Made by a program: the position numbers and the translations under genes. The notes beneath the pieces were generated by a model. That model had not been told where the DNA came from. It saw nothing but the letters and a program-made list of their open reading frames with translations, and searched no databases. From contig JAFGXQ010000144.1 in NCBI GenBank assembly GCA_016936575.1, positions 1 through 41,977 of the forward strand: a stretch of 41,977 bases of DNA. Direction: 5' to 3'. Origin of the DNA: Deltaproteobacteria bacterium. Lineage in GTDB: Bacteria; Myxococcota_A; Polyangia; JAAYKL01. Of this stretch, positions 1 to 9,202 are shown piece by piece; position 1 is the first letter of the stretch; each line of letters starts with the position of its first letter.

Positions 1-111
1 TATCAAACTTCGCTAATCCATTTTTCGCACTACATGCTCACACAGTGGGTCCACTGACTACCAATTTGTCCACCTTGAAAGGGATGGACTACAGCGCTTA
101 AACTGCCGCCA

Positions 112-1047
112 GTGGAGCTGTGCCGAACTGCGTCAAAAAGTGGCGCCCCATTATGCGCACGCATACAGCCGCTGTACAGTTCACCGATCACATTGAATGT
201 TGAAAATTCAACCGGGGTATGGCCCACGCAACATTCGTGGTCGCCTCGATGGGAACTGGTGTTTTCCGCGTGGGTGATGCATCTGTTCCGCCCAATTGCA
301 TCTGAAACAAATAAGGGCTGGAAGGCGTTGCACCAAGTACTTCGAAACCCGGAGCGCAATTTTTTGCACAACCAATTGGGGTGGAACGAGGATTCTCCCC
401 CCCCCGCGCATCATATCCGGGCGCTGGCGGACTGCGGGGATTTGCCGTATTTGTTACGCGCGTACTTTTCATGGAAATTCGGTCTTTCTTTTCGTTACAG
501 CGAGTGCAGCCGCGGCACGGGAAAAAAAGGCCCTCAATGCAGCGGTGAAATCGACAATGAATCGAATCGCCATCAGCGTATTTTGCATCCGGTCAAACGC
601 ATGAACCACTTTCTAGAGGTGCTCACCTGGAAGGTACACTCCGGCACTTTTCGAACGTTGCCCGGCAGCGAAACCTCTGATTTCTATCCTATCGCACTGA
701 AACGCAGCGCCATCTTGCCGGGTACGGTGTTCGTCGATTCGGGGGGGCACATTCTGATGATCTCGCAATGGAACGCGGAGGGTCTGTTCGCAGTGGACGG
801 TCACCCCGATAAGACCGTGACCCGCCGGTCGTTCAAGCCCAAGTTTTTTCCGGTGTATCCGAAGCTGTCCACCGGCGGATTCAAAGCCTTTCGACCGTTC
901 GAATATCATGTCAACTCGTGGGTTCCCACGCCCAACCGCACATTGACGCCCGTGTATTCCGACATGCAGTACGCGTTTTCCTCCAGGCAATCTTTCTATA
1001 ATGTGATGATTCGCGAAATCCAAAAATTATCGGTGCCCATCCGGTAG
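112..1047 (+). CDS. Conserved hypothetical protein, putative NlpC/P60-like cysteine peptidase fold
   Basis: No named family is certain. The reading frame opens after a TGA at 76-78 and the first usable start is GTG at 112, so the N-terminus is uncertain and may be truncated or shifted. The pattern resembles papain/NlpC-like enzymes. It has a Cys (C108) in DCGDLPYLLRAYF at the head of a helix, then CSRGTG. About 100 residues later come His213 in a beta-like segment (DSGGHILMIS) and a D229-G-H231-P-D turn. That gives Cys, His and Asp/His in the order expected of such a triad. The catalytic role is inference. I see no convincing signal peptide from this start. A run of nine C residues at 397-405 lies just before the Cys motif and could slip. 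The gene runs 71 bp ahead of the deacetylase in the same direction, so the two may be co-transcribed. Confidence 0.68.
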   Translation: MELCRTASKSGAPLCARIQPLYSSPITLNVENSTGVWPTQHSWSPRWELVFSAWVMHLFRPIASETNKGWKALHQVLRNPERNFLHNQLGWNEDSPPPAHHIRALADCGDLPYLLRAYFSWKFGLSFRYSECSRGTGKKGPQCSGEIDNESNRHQRILHPVKRMNHFLEVLTWKVHSGTFRTLPGSETSDFYPIALKRSAILPGTVFVDSGGHILMISQWNAEGLFAVDGHPDKTVTRRSFKPKFFPVYPKLSTGGFKAFRPFEYHVNSWVPTPNRTLTPVYSDMQYAFSSRQSFYNVMIREIQKLSVPIR

Positions 1048-1118
1048 TCACCGCTGACCGAATATTTGCATTTCTCTAATTTATACATACATTTACAGTA
1101 GGAGGTGAATCCACAGGA

Positions 1119-2270
1119 ATGCGCGCGATTCACAATACCGCCCTTGGAACGGCGACATTCGGGATGTTGCTGACGGTACTTCTGGTCAGCGCGACCTCGT
1201 CGTCATTTGAAACCACACCGAACCGCAGCGCGGAAGATTCTGCCCAGATCGAATGGATGACCGGCGCCGGCGCTCCGATATTGAATTCTGAGAATACGGA
1301 CAGCACGTTTACGGAGGTATCCGCGTCTTCGGCGGAAACGACGCCCCTGTCTGTGGAGCCCAATGAATCGGGCAAAATCATGATTGTGATGTTCCATAAA
1401 TTCGCCGCGCACTTTTATCGCAATCCGCGTATCGACCAGCCGTACACTACGTCGTTCAACCGCTTCAGAAGCCTGTTGCAGACCTTGTACAATCAGAATT
1501 ATCGATTGATTGGCCTGAATGATTTCATCAACAATCGCATCGACACCCCCCCCGGCACCACGCCGATTGTTTTTACCTTTGACGATGCCACGGCCGGGCA
1601 GTTTCATCTGGTGAAACGCGACGGGGAGTGGGTGGCCGCCGCCGATTCCGCGGTGGGTATCATGGAAGCGTTCCACGAAGAGCATCCGGATTTCGGCTTG
1701 GAGGGCACATTCTATATCAACCTGGGAAATGCAATGCCGGTGTTCGAAGGCGGGGGAACACTCGCGGAGCGACTGCAATACCTGGTCGACAAAGGGTTTG
1801 AAATCGGTAACCACACGTACTCTCATGTGGATTTAAGCAAAGTAAAAAACGCCCGGGCAGTGGTGCGGGAGGTGGGTAAAAATCAACAGGCGCTCTATAA
1901 ATATCTTCCCGGGTATCAGATGCAGTCGCTGGCATTGCCCTATGGGCGGGTTCCTGTGTGGAAGCGATATGCGTTGAAGGGGGAGTTTGAAGACATCCCG
2001 TATGAGAACCGAATCCTGCTGAGCGTGGGGTCTAAACCCACCGACCCGCTTTCTTCGGCAAATTTTGTTCCTCCCGTGGCCAGTCGGGTGCGGGCGCCGG
2101 GCCGATTTCCGGCGGTGACCGATCTCAACTACTGGCTGAAAAACATGTCACCGGAATCCCGATTCATCAGTGATGGAAATCCGAATGTGGTCACCGTTCC
2201 GAAGCGCCACTCCATCCGGCCGGCGCAGGATTTCATCGCCCATAGCGCCCAGAAAATCGTTGTGTATTGA
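1119..2270 (+). CDS. Exported NodB-type polysaccharide deacetylase (CE4-like)
   Basis: The 383-residue protein has a hydrophobic signal segment at about residues 10-27. NodB-family carbohydrate esterases remove N- or O-acetyl groups from chitin, peptidoglycan or exopolysaccharide using a metal. The signatures are present: TFDD at 153-156 (motif 1, catalytic base Asp and metal Asp) and NHTYSH at 231-236 (motif 2, two metal-binding His). GTFYI at 196-200 is the usual strand between them. The stretch between motifs 1 and 2 is long for the family, and residues 35-85 are a Ser/Thr/Glu-rich low-complexity region after the signal. The ATG at 1119 follows an AGGAGGTG ribosome site at 1100-1107. A C8 tract at 1546-1553 lies just before motif 1. 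It probably acts on a surface polysaccharide; the substrate cannot be read from the sequence. Confidence 0.85.
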   Translation: MRAIHNTALGTATFGMLLTVLLVSATSSSFETTPNRSAEDSAQIEWMTGAGAPILNSENTDSTFTEVSASSAETTPLSVEPNESGKIMIVMFHKFAAHFYRNPRIDQPYTTSFNRFRSLLQTLYNQNYRLIGLNDFINNRIDTPPGTTPIVFTFDDATAGQFHLVKRDGEWVAAADSAVGIMEAFHEEHPDFGLEGTFYINLGNAMPVFEGGGTLAERLQYLVDKGFEIGNHTYSHVDLSKVKNARAVVREVGKNQQALYKYLPGYQMQSLALPYGRVPVWKRYALKGEFEDIPYENRILLSVGSKPTDPLSSANFVPPVASRVRAPGRFPAVTDLNYWLKNMSPESRFISDGNPNVVTVPKRHSIRPAQDFIAHSAQKIVVY

Positions 2271-2321
2271 ATTGTTCAGATAGTTTTTAAGGAGTGTGAC
2301 CAGACGAACCGGGGATTGCGC

Positions 2322-3173
2322 TCACGCGGGAATGTCCTGCTGTTCGCGGGTGAGGATTTGTTTCATCTCCTGTACAACCGCTTTGGGAAGCAGTTTGGGA
2401 AAGGGAAACGTCTCGCTGGACTCCACTTCGCCCCAGGGGTGGGTGACCGCGATGTTGTTGTCGATTGTCATACGACTGCCGGAAAATAGGTAAAAGTGAC
2501 GCTCCCACACTTTTGATTTTCCACCGTACAGCAGCGCATCAATTCTCACCCGGTGAATCGGGTCTGAGGAATCACTGCTTTTATCGACCAGACGCCGCAG
2601 GGTACTGTCGCTGGTGGCGGTGAGCTCGAGTTTCCAGTTGGCTTTGGCGTGAATCAATGCGACTCCGAACAGCAGAAATATCAGGGTCATGGCATACGCC
2701 GTACGATGGGTGCCGAATGTAACGTGAATGGTGGTTGCCTCTGGGCTCTGCAAGAACGTTTGCAGTTTGTCGGCCGCGTCAATCACCGGGTCCACATAAT
2801 TAAACCAGTCATACACATCAACCGATATGGGCCAGGCGCCCGCGCCCGGAGTGGATTTCTGTCGGATTTTTAGCGTGGCCAGGGTGATTGCGCGGCGTTT
2901 CTGTCGAACCGTGCCGGCGCCTTTGGAGACGCTGACGTTGGTCTCGAACCTGTCAATCTGCGACACCGGCAGTTCTTCGGCGGAAATCGGGTACAGATAG
3001 CCCTTTGACGAAACGGTGCAACGGTCGGCTTTTTTATCGCAGGTTACCTCGACGACGCGCCCGAAGAAGGCACAGACCGCAACGATGATGACTGCGCTGA
3101 CGAGGAATGCGACCCAAAACCACCCCGCGCGTTTTTTCACCTGATACTGTCGGCTGTTTTCCTGACTGGACAT
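2322..3173 (-). CDS. Hypothetical two-helix membrane protein
   Basis: I do not recognise this 283-residue protein. It has one strongly hydrophobic helix at about residues 17-39, a roughly 105-residue external segment with two Cys close together (VTCDKKADRCTV), and a second helix near residues 160-178. The cytoplasmic C-terminal half is mixed alpha/beta and ends in a charged helix. The layout resembles small bacterial PH-domain or DUF-type membrane proteins, but no signature supports a name. The ATG at 3171-3173 follows an AGAGGA ribosome site. It is transcribed convergently with the deacetylase (51 bp apart) and divergently from glycerol kinase. Confidence 0.7.
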   Translation of the reverse strand: MSSQENSRQYQVKKRAGWFWVAFLVSAVIIVAVCAFFGRVVEVTCDKKADRCTVSSKGYLYPISAEELPVSQIDRFETNVSVSKGAGTVRQKRRAITLATLKIRQKSTPGAGAWPISVDVYDWFNYVDPVIDAADKLQTFLQSPEATTIHVTFGTHRTAYAMTLIFLLFGVALIHAKANWKLELTATSDSTLRRLVDKSSDSSDPIHRVRIDALLYGGKSKVWERHFYLFSGSRMTIDNNIAVTHPWGEVESSETFPFPKLLPKAVVQEMKQILTREQQDIPA

Positions 3174-3423
3174 AAATTCCTCTGTGTTGCAATTGTGGTA
3201 TTTGTGAACGCTATTATTTCAAAACGGAAACTATTTCGCAAACCAAAAATGTAGTTTAGATCAAACGAAATCAGGAAGTGAAATACAGCGCGATTGGGTT
3301 TCTGTCGGATGACCGGAATGTACACTTGTGTGCCATGTTGCACATTTTGACATACTTGGCTGTATTTCACCGGGCACTGAATCTTTATTTGGCTCGCCTT
3401 AGGTTTCTATATATAGTGACGTC

Positions 3424-4911
3424 ATGACCGCACCCGCCATTTTAGCCATTGATCAGGGCACCACCAGCAGCCGCGCCATGGTGTTTGATGCCCTGGGAAA
3501 CGTGGTCGCCGGCGCACAGGAGCCGTTTGAACAACTCTTTCCCAACGACGGCTGGGTGGAACACAATCCCGAAGCCATCTGGTCCACGTCACTGCGGGTG
3601 ATGCAGCAGGCCGCAGCTCAGGCGGAAGCTCAATCTTTTCGCATTTCGGCGGTGGGAATCACCAATCAGAGGGAAACCACGGTGGTTTGGGATAAAGCCA
3701 CGGGACAGCCGATTTACAATGCCATCGTCTGGCAGGATAGACGCACCGCTGACGTGTGTCAGCATCTGTCAACGCAGGGCGCATCCGCCGATATCGCTTT
3801 GAAAACCGGGCTGGTTGTGGATCCCTATTTTTCGGCCACCAAGATCACATGGATTCTCGATAACGTTCAGGGCGCGCGGCAACGCGCCGAAGCCGGAAAG
3901 CTGGCGTTCGGAACAATCGATTCTTTTTTAATCTGGCGACTCACCGGCGGCGCGGTTCACGCAACGGACGCAACCAACGCCGGCCGCACCAGTCTCGTCG
4001 ATATTCGGACCGGCCTTTGGGATGACGAGCTGCTGCGGATATTCAATGTTCCTACGGCAGTGCTTCCGACGATTTGCGACAGCGCCGACGCGTATGGCGA
4101 AACGCTTGCGACGTTTTTGGGTCGACCGATTTCGATACTGGGTGTTGCCGGGGACCAGCAGGCCGCGGCCATCGGTCAATGTTGTTTCGCCCCCGGGCAT
4201 ATCAAAAGCACCTACGGCACCGGATGCTTTGTGCTGATGAATACCGGCGACCGGATTGTCCGTTCAAAACGCAAACTGCTCTCCACCATCGCCTACCGCC
4301 TTCATGGCAAAAACACCTATTGCCTGGAGGGTAGTATTTTCATTGCCGGCGCGGCGGTACAATGGCTGCGCGACGAAATGGGTATCATCGCCGCCGCCGA
4401 AGACACCGAATATCTGGCCGCCCGATTGCAAACCAACCAGGGGGTGTACCTTGTGCCCGCGTTCACCGGCCTGGGGGCACCCTATTGGAACCCCGACGCA
4501 CGGGGCGCGCTGTTCGGCATCACGCGGAATACCGGCCCGGCGCACATCGCCCGCGCGGCGCTGGAGTCGGTCGCCTATCAGACCAACGATTTGCTTCAGG
4601 CCATGGCCGACGACGGTGTTCATCCCACGGCGCTGAAAGTGGACGGTGGAATGTCTGCCAACAACTGGCTGATGCAGTTTCTCTCCGACATCACCCGGCT
4701 TGGAATCGAACGTCCGCAGATTATGGAAACCACCGCCCTCGGCGCCGCATATCTGGCCGGGTATCAGGCCGGTCTGTACGATACACTGGATTCCATTTCG
4801 AACCAATGGCATTGCCAGCGCCGATTCGACCCCGCGCTTCCCGCCGGCCAACGCGACACGCTACTTGCCGGCTGGCAGAACGCCGTCCAACGCACCATTG
4901 CGCCGTTATAA
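3424..4911 (+). CDS. glpK: Glycerol kinase
   Basis: GlpK phosphorylates glycerol with ATP to sn-glycerol 3-phosphate in the cytoplasm, the entry step for glycerol catabolism and phospholipid precursors. The 495 residues match the family's usual length of about 500. The FGGY-kinase signatures are all present: N-terminal phosphate-binding [11 protein letters not shown], the glycerol-site [11 protein letters not shown] segment followed by [21 protein letters not shown] containing the catalytic-base Asp, and the C-terminal adenosine motif [14 protein letters not shown]. The ATG at 3424 has only a weak upstream ribosome site after a TATATA stretch. No glpF or glpD lies nearby, so the gene stands alone between a divergent membrane protein and a convergent ATPase. 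Confidence 0.96.
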   Translation: MTAPAILAIDQGTTSSRAMVFDALGNVVAGAQEPFEQLFPNDGWVEHNPEAIWSTSLRVMQQAAAQAEAQSFRISAVGITNQRETTVVWDKATGQPIYNAIVWQDRRTADVCQHLSTQGASADIALKTGLVVDPYFSATKITWILDNVQGARQRAEAGKLAFGTIDSFLIWRLTGGAVHATDATNAGRTSLVDIRTGLWDDELLRIFNVPTAVLPTICDSADAYGETLATFLGRPISILGVAGDQQAAAIGQCCFAPGHIKSTYGTGCFVLMNTGDRIVRSKRKLLSTIAYRLHGKNTYCLEGSIFIAGAAVQWLRDEMGIIAAAEDTEYLAARLQTNQGVYLVPAFTGLGAPYWNPDARGALFGITRNTGPAHIARAALESVAYQTNDLLQAMADDGVHPTALKVDGGMSANNWLMQFLSDITRLGIERPQIMETTALGAAYLAGYQAGLYDTLDSISNQWHCQRRFDPALPAGQRDTLLAGWQNAVQRTIAPL

Positions 4912-4989
4912 AAATGGGTTTCGTTCCCGATTTGGATACCCCGCTGTATTCGCCGGTGTCGCGCGGTTCACAGAACAGACAAGTGTCGG

Positions 4990-6240
4990 CTACTGCAGAT
5001 TCCAGGGGACGGTGTACGCGTCGGGAGTGAGTTGCTCGACGGTGGTGCATGGACAGATGACCAGTCCCGGTGCAATCTGCAGATTCGGGTATGCGGCACG
5101 CAGGGATTGAAAGCCGCGAGCGTCTTTGGGTTTCGGTCGACTGTTCAGTTTTATCTCAATCGGAAAAAGCATGCCGTCTCGTTCCAGCAGCAAATCGACT
5201 TCCGCACCGTTGTGAATACGCCAATGGTACATTTGCGGCTTTGCGCTGACGGGTTGGAGTCGTTTTCGAATTTCGCCGATAACAGCGGTTTCGAACATGG
5301 CGCCTGTCATCGGGTGTCCTCCCAATGCGCGGGGCGATGAGATGCGGTTCAGGTGACATATCAGACCCGTATCAGCAAAGTAACCCTTCGGTTTCGCGCT
5401 GATTCGCTTGATTGTATTGCCGTGAAATGCGGGTATCTCATACCATTGAAAGGTAGCCTTCAGCACAGAAAGCCAGCGGTTTGCAGTTTGTGGGGTAACG
5501 CTTATATCACGGCCCAACTGACTGAAATTTACTTCCTGAGCGCTCAGTGCAGCGCACAACTGTACGAATCGTCCGAATTGCTGCCAGTCGCCGACTGACA
5601 ACATGACACGTACATCTCGTTCGACATAGGTTCGGACGTATGCTGCGTAATAGTCGGGTATGATGTCGACCGGAAGCGAATCCACTTTCGGCAACCAGCC
5701 TCTCCAAAGGGTCTCATAGAGCGTTCGAGTGTTGGGAATGAATGCGGCGTCGGAAGAATGCGCAACATCTGACAAGAAACTTTCGGGGCCGTCGAGATAG
5801 CGTAGTATCCAGCTTGTGGCTGTGGTGCACTCGGCGATTTCTCCCAACGTAAACCCTTCCAAATCCAGAAATACCGCTCGGCCGGCCAGTGATTCCGATA
5901 TTGACTTGAGCACGGACCATTGCTGGGAGCCGGTGAGGATGAACCGGCCGGGGGCATTGTTCGTATCAACGGCACGTTTGATAACGGCGACCAGCTCCGG
6001 GCAGTACTGTATTTCATCTAGAATCAGCGGCGTGGTATGATTCTGCAGAAACAGCTCGGGATCCTGTCTGGCATTACCGACATCGACAACAGGGTCAAAT
6101 ACCACGCGCTGGTACGTTGGGAAGGTGTGTTCCAGCAAAGTACTTTTGCCAACTTGTCTTGCCCCCGAAATCACGACCACCGCGAAATGTTGCATCAAGG
6201 TGTGAAGTTTCTCTGTAATTAGACGATGTTTGTATTTCAT
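4990..6240 (-). CDS. AAA+ ATPase with C-terminal DUF4143
   Basis: This 416-residue protein has the layout of the common prokaryotic 'ATP-binding protein, DUF4143' family, whose cellular role is poorly defined. It has Walker A GARQVGKST near residues 25-33, Walker B LILDEIQ near residues 72-78, and sensor-1 FILTGSQQ near 99-106. Near residues 210-240 is a winged-helix-like stretch (SQLGRDISVTPQTANRWL). The C-terminal nuclease-fold-like DUF4143 part contains GAEVDLLLERDG and PIEIKLNS, a D...E-x-K arrangement typical of restriction-endonuclease-like folds. The ATG at 6238-6240 has no ribosome site; a promoter with palindromic DNA lies immediately upstream. Such genes are frequently horizontally moved singletons, and this one has no functional partner beside it. 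Confidence 0.9.
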   Translation of the reverse strand: MKYKHRLITEKLHTLMQHFAVVVISGARQVGKSTLLEHTFPTYQRVVFDPVVDVGNARQDPELFLQNHTTPLILDEIQYCPELVAVIKRAVDTNNAPGRFILTGSQQWSVLKSISESLAGRAVFLDLEGFTLGEIAECTTATSWILRYLDGPESFLSDVAHSSDAAFIPNTRTLYETLWRGWLPKVDSLPVDIIPDYYAAYVRTYVERDVRVMLSVGDWQQFGRFVQLCAALSAQEVNFSQLGRDISVTPQTANRWLSVLKATFQWYEIPAFHGNTIKRISAKPKGYFADTGLICHLNRISSPRALGGHPMTGAMFETAVIGEIRKRLQPVSAKPQMYHWRIHNGAEVDLLLERDGMLFPIEIKLNSRPKPKDARGFQSLRAAYPNLQIAPGLVICPCTTVEQLTPDAYTVPWNLQ

Positions 6241-6246
6241 GTTTTA

Positions 6247-6275
6247 AAATTAATGATCTGATCATTAAAAATCAA
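6247..6275 (-). promoter_or_regulatory. Candidate promoter of the DUF4143 ATPase gene
   Basis: Read on the minus strand there is a -35-like TTGATT (6270-6275), a 17-bp spacer and a -10-like TAATTT (6247-6252). The initiation codon follows only six bases after the -10 box, with no ribosome site. If the promoter is real, the transcript would start at or almost at the ATG and be leaderless. The spacer is occupied by a 19-bp palindrome, listed separately. Confidence 0.45.
6250..6268. repeat. Perfect palindrome, candidate operator 1
   Basis: Two 9-bp arms, TTAATGATC and GATCATTAA, flank a single T. It fills the spacer and touches the -10 box of the candidate promoter for the DUF4143 gene, where a bound dimeric repressor would block transcription. 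The core ATGAT...ATCAT recurs in a second palindrome 35 bp away. Confidence 0.6.
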
Positions 6276-6302
6276 GTGTAATTCATGAAAAAAATGAAAA
6301 TG

Positions 6303-6317
6303 AATGATTCAATCATT
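6303..6317. repeat. Perfect palindrome, candidate operator 2
   Basis: Two 7-bp arms, AATGATT and AATCATT, flank a single C. It shares the ATGAT/ATCAT half-site with the palindrome at 6250-6268, in the same intergenic region. On the minus strand it lies just downstream of a TTGAAA box, so it may mark a second, upstream promoter or an auxiliary operator. Confidence 0.5.
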
Positions 6318-6367
6318 GTTTTTCAAATGCAACTGTTGGGACAACACGAATGTAAAAATGGTAGCGG

Positions 6368-8581
6368 TCAGTTTCCGGTGCGGATGGCCCAGAGGGTTTC
6401 ACCGGCGGCGCTCACACCGGCGAAGGTGACCTGGAACTGATTGCTGTAGTCGTTGTACTGACGCGACACGACGCCGCGGAAGTCGGTGCCGGAGAGATTC
6501 ACCACAAATGCATTATTGCCGGCAAACGTCCAGATGCCGGATACACTGCCTGATATAGCGCCGTCGCTGCTGAGGGTGGCGCCGACAGATTCTTTAATGG
6601 TGCCGGAAATATCGCGGCCGTGGTTCAAAAATTGGTACGCGCCGGGGATTTCGCTCAATCCGATATAGTCAGTCGCTGTTGGTTCCACGCCGCTGGAGTT
6701 GGAACGGGGCGCATATCGCAGCGGCGCCGCCACCGGCCAGCCATCAATGGTCATGTACATCTGGTGTACGCGGATTTGATGGAAATTTCCGGTGAGCGGA
6801 AAGCGCGCATGAAAAATTAAAAAATACGTGTCTGTCGCCGCTTCATAATAGGAAGAGTTGTGCCCCGGCGACACATATCCATGACTTCCACCGGTGTTCG
6901 CCCACACGTGGTCGCCCATCATTTTCACACCGCTGTAGTCAAACGGCGCAGAGGTCACAGTCGCCTGATCGACCCCTGCATGATCGGTGTACGGACCGTG
7001 CGGTGTGGTCGCGCGCGCCACGCGAATGTTGTATCCGTCTCCGGCCGCCAAACCGCCGTACGAGGTGAACAGATAGTAATAGTCGGTTTGCGGGCTGTAC
7101 TGAATGTACGGTCCTTCAATCTGAATGTGATTGCCGCCCAACAAGTGGGTTCCATAGTCGTCGGCGGTCATCGGAAAGCCGGTGGCGGGATTCATATCCA
7201 TCATATAGATACCCCCGGAATAGCTGCCATACACCATGCGCATCACACCGTCCTTGTCGTAGAACGTATCGGGGTCAATGGCGTTGGGGAGCACCGAGGC
7301 GTTGTAGCCGGAACCGCCCGAATACAGAAATACGCCCTCATCTGTATACGGTCCTTCAATAGAATCAGACGACGCGATGCCCATAGCGGAGAGCGGTGAG
7401 CTGCCTTCGCAGCTGTTGTAGTACATTAAATATTTGCCGGTGCTCTCCAGTTGAATGACGTCCGCTGCCCACAGGCCGACGACCGTCGACCAATCAAACG
7501 CATCGGACAATTCGGTCACCACATCGTCAAACAGCGGATTGGACGCATTCACCCCATCTCCGGCCACCTGTGTCCAGCTCATCAGATTCGGGGTTTTGGC
7601 TGCGGCCAGATGCGAGCCGAATACGTAGTACACATTATTTGTTCTGATCACGGACGGGTCGTGAACCGAGGCGTCCTGAAACGTGGGCGCGGTATAGGAT
7701 ACGCCTTGCCCGGGCGCATAGTCGAGGCAACTGCCTGCAGCAACGCCGGGGCCGACCACATTCAGAGAATCGATGTCGGGAAGTCCGGCCGAATCGGTCG
7801 ACACCAGGCTGATATGCACCATACCGGCAGGCAACGACAGAACGGTACCGGCTCCCAACCAGGTATCCACGCTGTTATCGAACAGCATCACACCCATAGA
7901 ATCGTGATTGACACGAATCTCCACAGACATCGTCTGGGTATTCGCGTATTCCCACGACAGGGTGTGCACCCCCGCATTCGCCACATTCAATATCCACGAC
8001 ATGCTCACCCCAGTGGTGTTTTCGCTGTCAATGTACCCGCTGCCGGAGTACCCCGAACGCGAAGTTGACATAGATCCGAGCCAGCCGCACACCGCCGCAT
8101 CGCCTTCTTCGATCATGATGCCCTCACCATCGGTGTCGCTGTCCGTGTCCGTATCGGAGTCCGCATCGGAATCCGCATCCGTGTCACTATCGGTGTCCGT
8201 ATCCGTATCCGTATCCGTATCCGTATCTGTATCCGTATCCGTATCCGTATCTGTATCTGTATCTGTATCTGAGTCGGTGTCGCTATCGCTATCGCTATCG
8301 CTATCACTATCACTATCACTATCACTATCGGTATCTGAATCGGTGTCTGTGTCTGAATCGGTATCGGCGTCCGTATCGCTGTCGGAGTCGGTGTCACTGT
8401 CGGTATCTGCATCGGCGTCCGAATCCGTATCGCCGTCGGCGTCCCCATCGCTATCACCGTCACCGTCACCGTCACCGTCACTGTCACTGTCGGCGTCGGA
8501 TTCAGACGTCGTTGACTGTCCGTCACCACTGCACGCCGCAACCCACCACATTGCCGATAAAATGATAAATAATTGTTTCAC
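6368..8581 (-). CDS. GH43 arabinanase-like lipoprotein with CBM-like domain and Asp-X stalk
   Basis: This 737-residue surface enzyme probably cleaves alpha-1,5-arabinan side chains of pectin. Order of parts: lipoprotein signal ending in VAAC (lipid-anchored Cys17); a 123-residue Asp-X linker (29-151); a beta-sandwich carbohydrate-binding-like domain (about 155-285); a GH43 five-bladed propeller (about 295-620); and a C-terminal beta domain (about 640-737) like the arabinanase C-terminal domain. Expected GH43 catalytic residues are visible: base D308 in HDPSV, pKa-modulating D436 in AIDPDTF and acid E489 in [14 protein letters not shown] and VKMMGDHVW are also typical of endo-arabinanases. The GTG start is fixed by AAAGGA eight bases upstream; the in-frame ATG is followed by a stop. 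The gene is in the same orientation as the pectate lyase, which shares its binding domain. Confidence 0.9.
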   Translation of the reverse strand: MKQLFIILSAMWWVAACSGDGQSTTSESDADSDSDGDGDGDGDSDGDADGDTDSDADADTDSDTDSDSDTDADTDSDTDTDSDTDSDSDSDSDSDSDSDSDTDSDTDTDTDTDTDTDTDTDTDTDTDTDTDSDTDADSDADSDTDTDSDTDGEGIMIEEGDAAVCGWLGSMSTSRSGYSGSGYIDSENTTGVSMSWILNVANAGVHTLSWEYANTQTMSVEIRVNHDSMGVMLFDNSVDTWLGAGTVLSLPAGMVHISLVSTDSAGLPDIDSLNVVGPGVAAGSCLDYAPGQGVSYTAPTFQDASVHDPSVIRTNNVYYVFGSHLAAAKTPNLMSWTQVAGDGVNASNPLFDDVVTELSDAFDWSTVVGLWAADVIQLESTGKYLMYYNSCEGSSPLSAMGIASSDSIEGPYTDEGVFLYSGGSGYNASVLPNAIDPDTFYDKDGVMRMVYGSYSGGIYMMDMNPATGFPMTADDYGTHLLGGNHIQIEGPYIQYSPQTDYYYLFTSYGGLAAGDGYNIRVARATTPHGPYTDHAGVDQATVTSAPFDYSGVKMMGDHVWANTGGSHGYVSPGHNSSYYEAATDTYFLIFHARFPLTGNFHQIRVHQMYMTIDGWPVAAPLRYAPRSNSSGVEPTATDYIGLSEIPGAYQFLNHGRDISGTIKESVGATLSSDGAISGSVSGIWTFAGNNAFVVNLSGTDFRGVVSRQYNDYSNQFQVTFAGVSAAGETLWAIRTGN
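8129..8497 (-). repeat. Low-complexity repeat encoding a 123-residue Asp-X linker
   Basis: The DNA is a degenerate hexanucleotide repeat encoding alternating Asp with Ser, Thr, Ala or Gly. The composition is graded: Asp-Gly/Ser/Ala near the lipid anchor, then an Asp-Ser block, then a pure Asp-Thr block, then mixed units before the binding domain. It probably makes an extended, highly acidic stalk. The opposite-strand open frame of Ser-Val repeats is an artefact of it. Confidence 0.93.
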
Positions 8582-8722
8582 TTCACATATGTCCTTTCAC
8601 TCACAAAGTTCTTTCATCTGATACTGTGTTTCACATCGCTTTTTTCGGGCCACAGGAGATGAGTGTTCTGCACGGCTGAATCGGGTAGTCACAGTGCGTG
8701 GGTTCAGGAAGAAAAGTCCCCG

Positions 8723-9142
8723 TTATCGGTTTCCGGCGGCGCGGGCCTCGGCCAGAAGGTGCTTCAGCAGTTCTTTCACGGTAAAGTCCAGATTGGTCGG
8801 CGTGGTGGTCGCAAAAATCGGACGGGGCAGTGAACATTCAGAAAATCGTCGCATCACCAACTGCACATCGTTAGCGGTCATTCCCGAAAAAATCATGGCA
8901 TGAGGCAACTTGCCTTCGCCTACCGGAGCTGTTTCTGTTTCTTCAGTCAGCACGGTATTCAATCGGGTGTCGAGCTGGTCGAGGGTGCACGCTTTCACCG
9001 GAACATTTTCATACCCGAGCAGATGCAGAAACTCCTGAAGTGTGTCCGCCTCTGCCTGGGTATACCCGCTGACAAAAAAAACATTCGGCCCAGGATACCG
9101 TCGTTCGCTGGCTGCCAGTTTCTCATAATATTCGTCGTTCAT
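8723..9142 (-). CDS. DUF3783 domain protein
   Basis: Small cytoplasmic protein of 139 residues; function unknown. The C-terminal half carries the pattern I associate with DUF3783: AMIFSGM, a run around VQLVMRRF, then PRPIFATTTPTNLDFTVKELLKHLL. The N-terminal half resembles a Rossmann-like strand-helix (NVFFVSGYTQAEADTLQEFL). I chose the ATG at 9142. A TTG at 9151 would add three residues, but the upstream sequence is a G7 tract rather than a clear ribosome site. It sits in the same orientation between two secreted pectin-active enzymes, yet has no signal peptide. It is either an unrelated passenger or transcribed with them by chance. Confidence 0.75.
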   Translation of the reverse strand: MNDEYYEKLAASERRYPGPNVFFVSGYTQAEADTLQEFLHLLGYENVPVKACTLDQLDTRLNTVLTEETETAPVGEGKLPHAMIFSGMTANDVQLVMRRFSECSLPRPIFATTTPTNLDFTVKELLKHLLAEARAAGNR

Positions 9143-9202
9143 GCTGCCCAATGTAACACGCCCCCCCAGCGGATCAACACAAATTGAACCATATCCCGGG
9201 GA

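Noticed and set aside
1..111. Partial similarity of GTCCACCTTGAAA near the left end to GTCCACCTGAA at the right end, as if one mobile element flanked the window
   Set aside because: The match is only about 10 bases with an indel and no transposase is visible; it could easily be chance.
3347..3352. TTGACA upstream of glpK as a -35 box
   Set aside because: No acceptable -10 box lies 16-18 bp downstream; the TATATA near the ATG is at the wrong spacing.
7908..8621. Plus-strand open frame of Ser-Val repeats, opposite the GH43 gene
   Set aside because: It is the complement of the Asp-X linker code; the GH43 frame has a full signal peptide, catalytic motifs and ribosome site.
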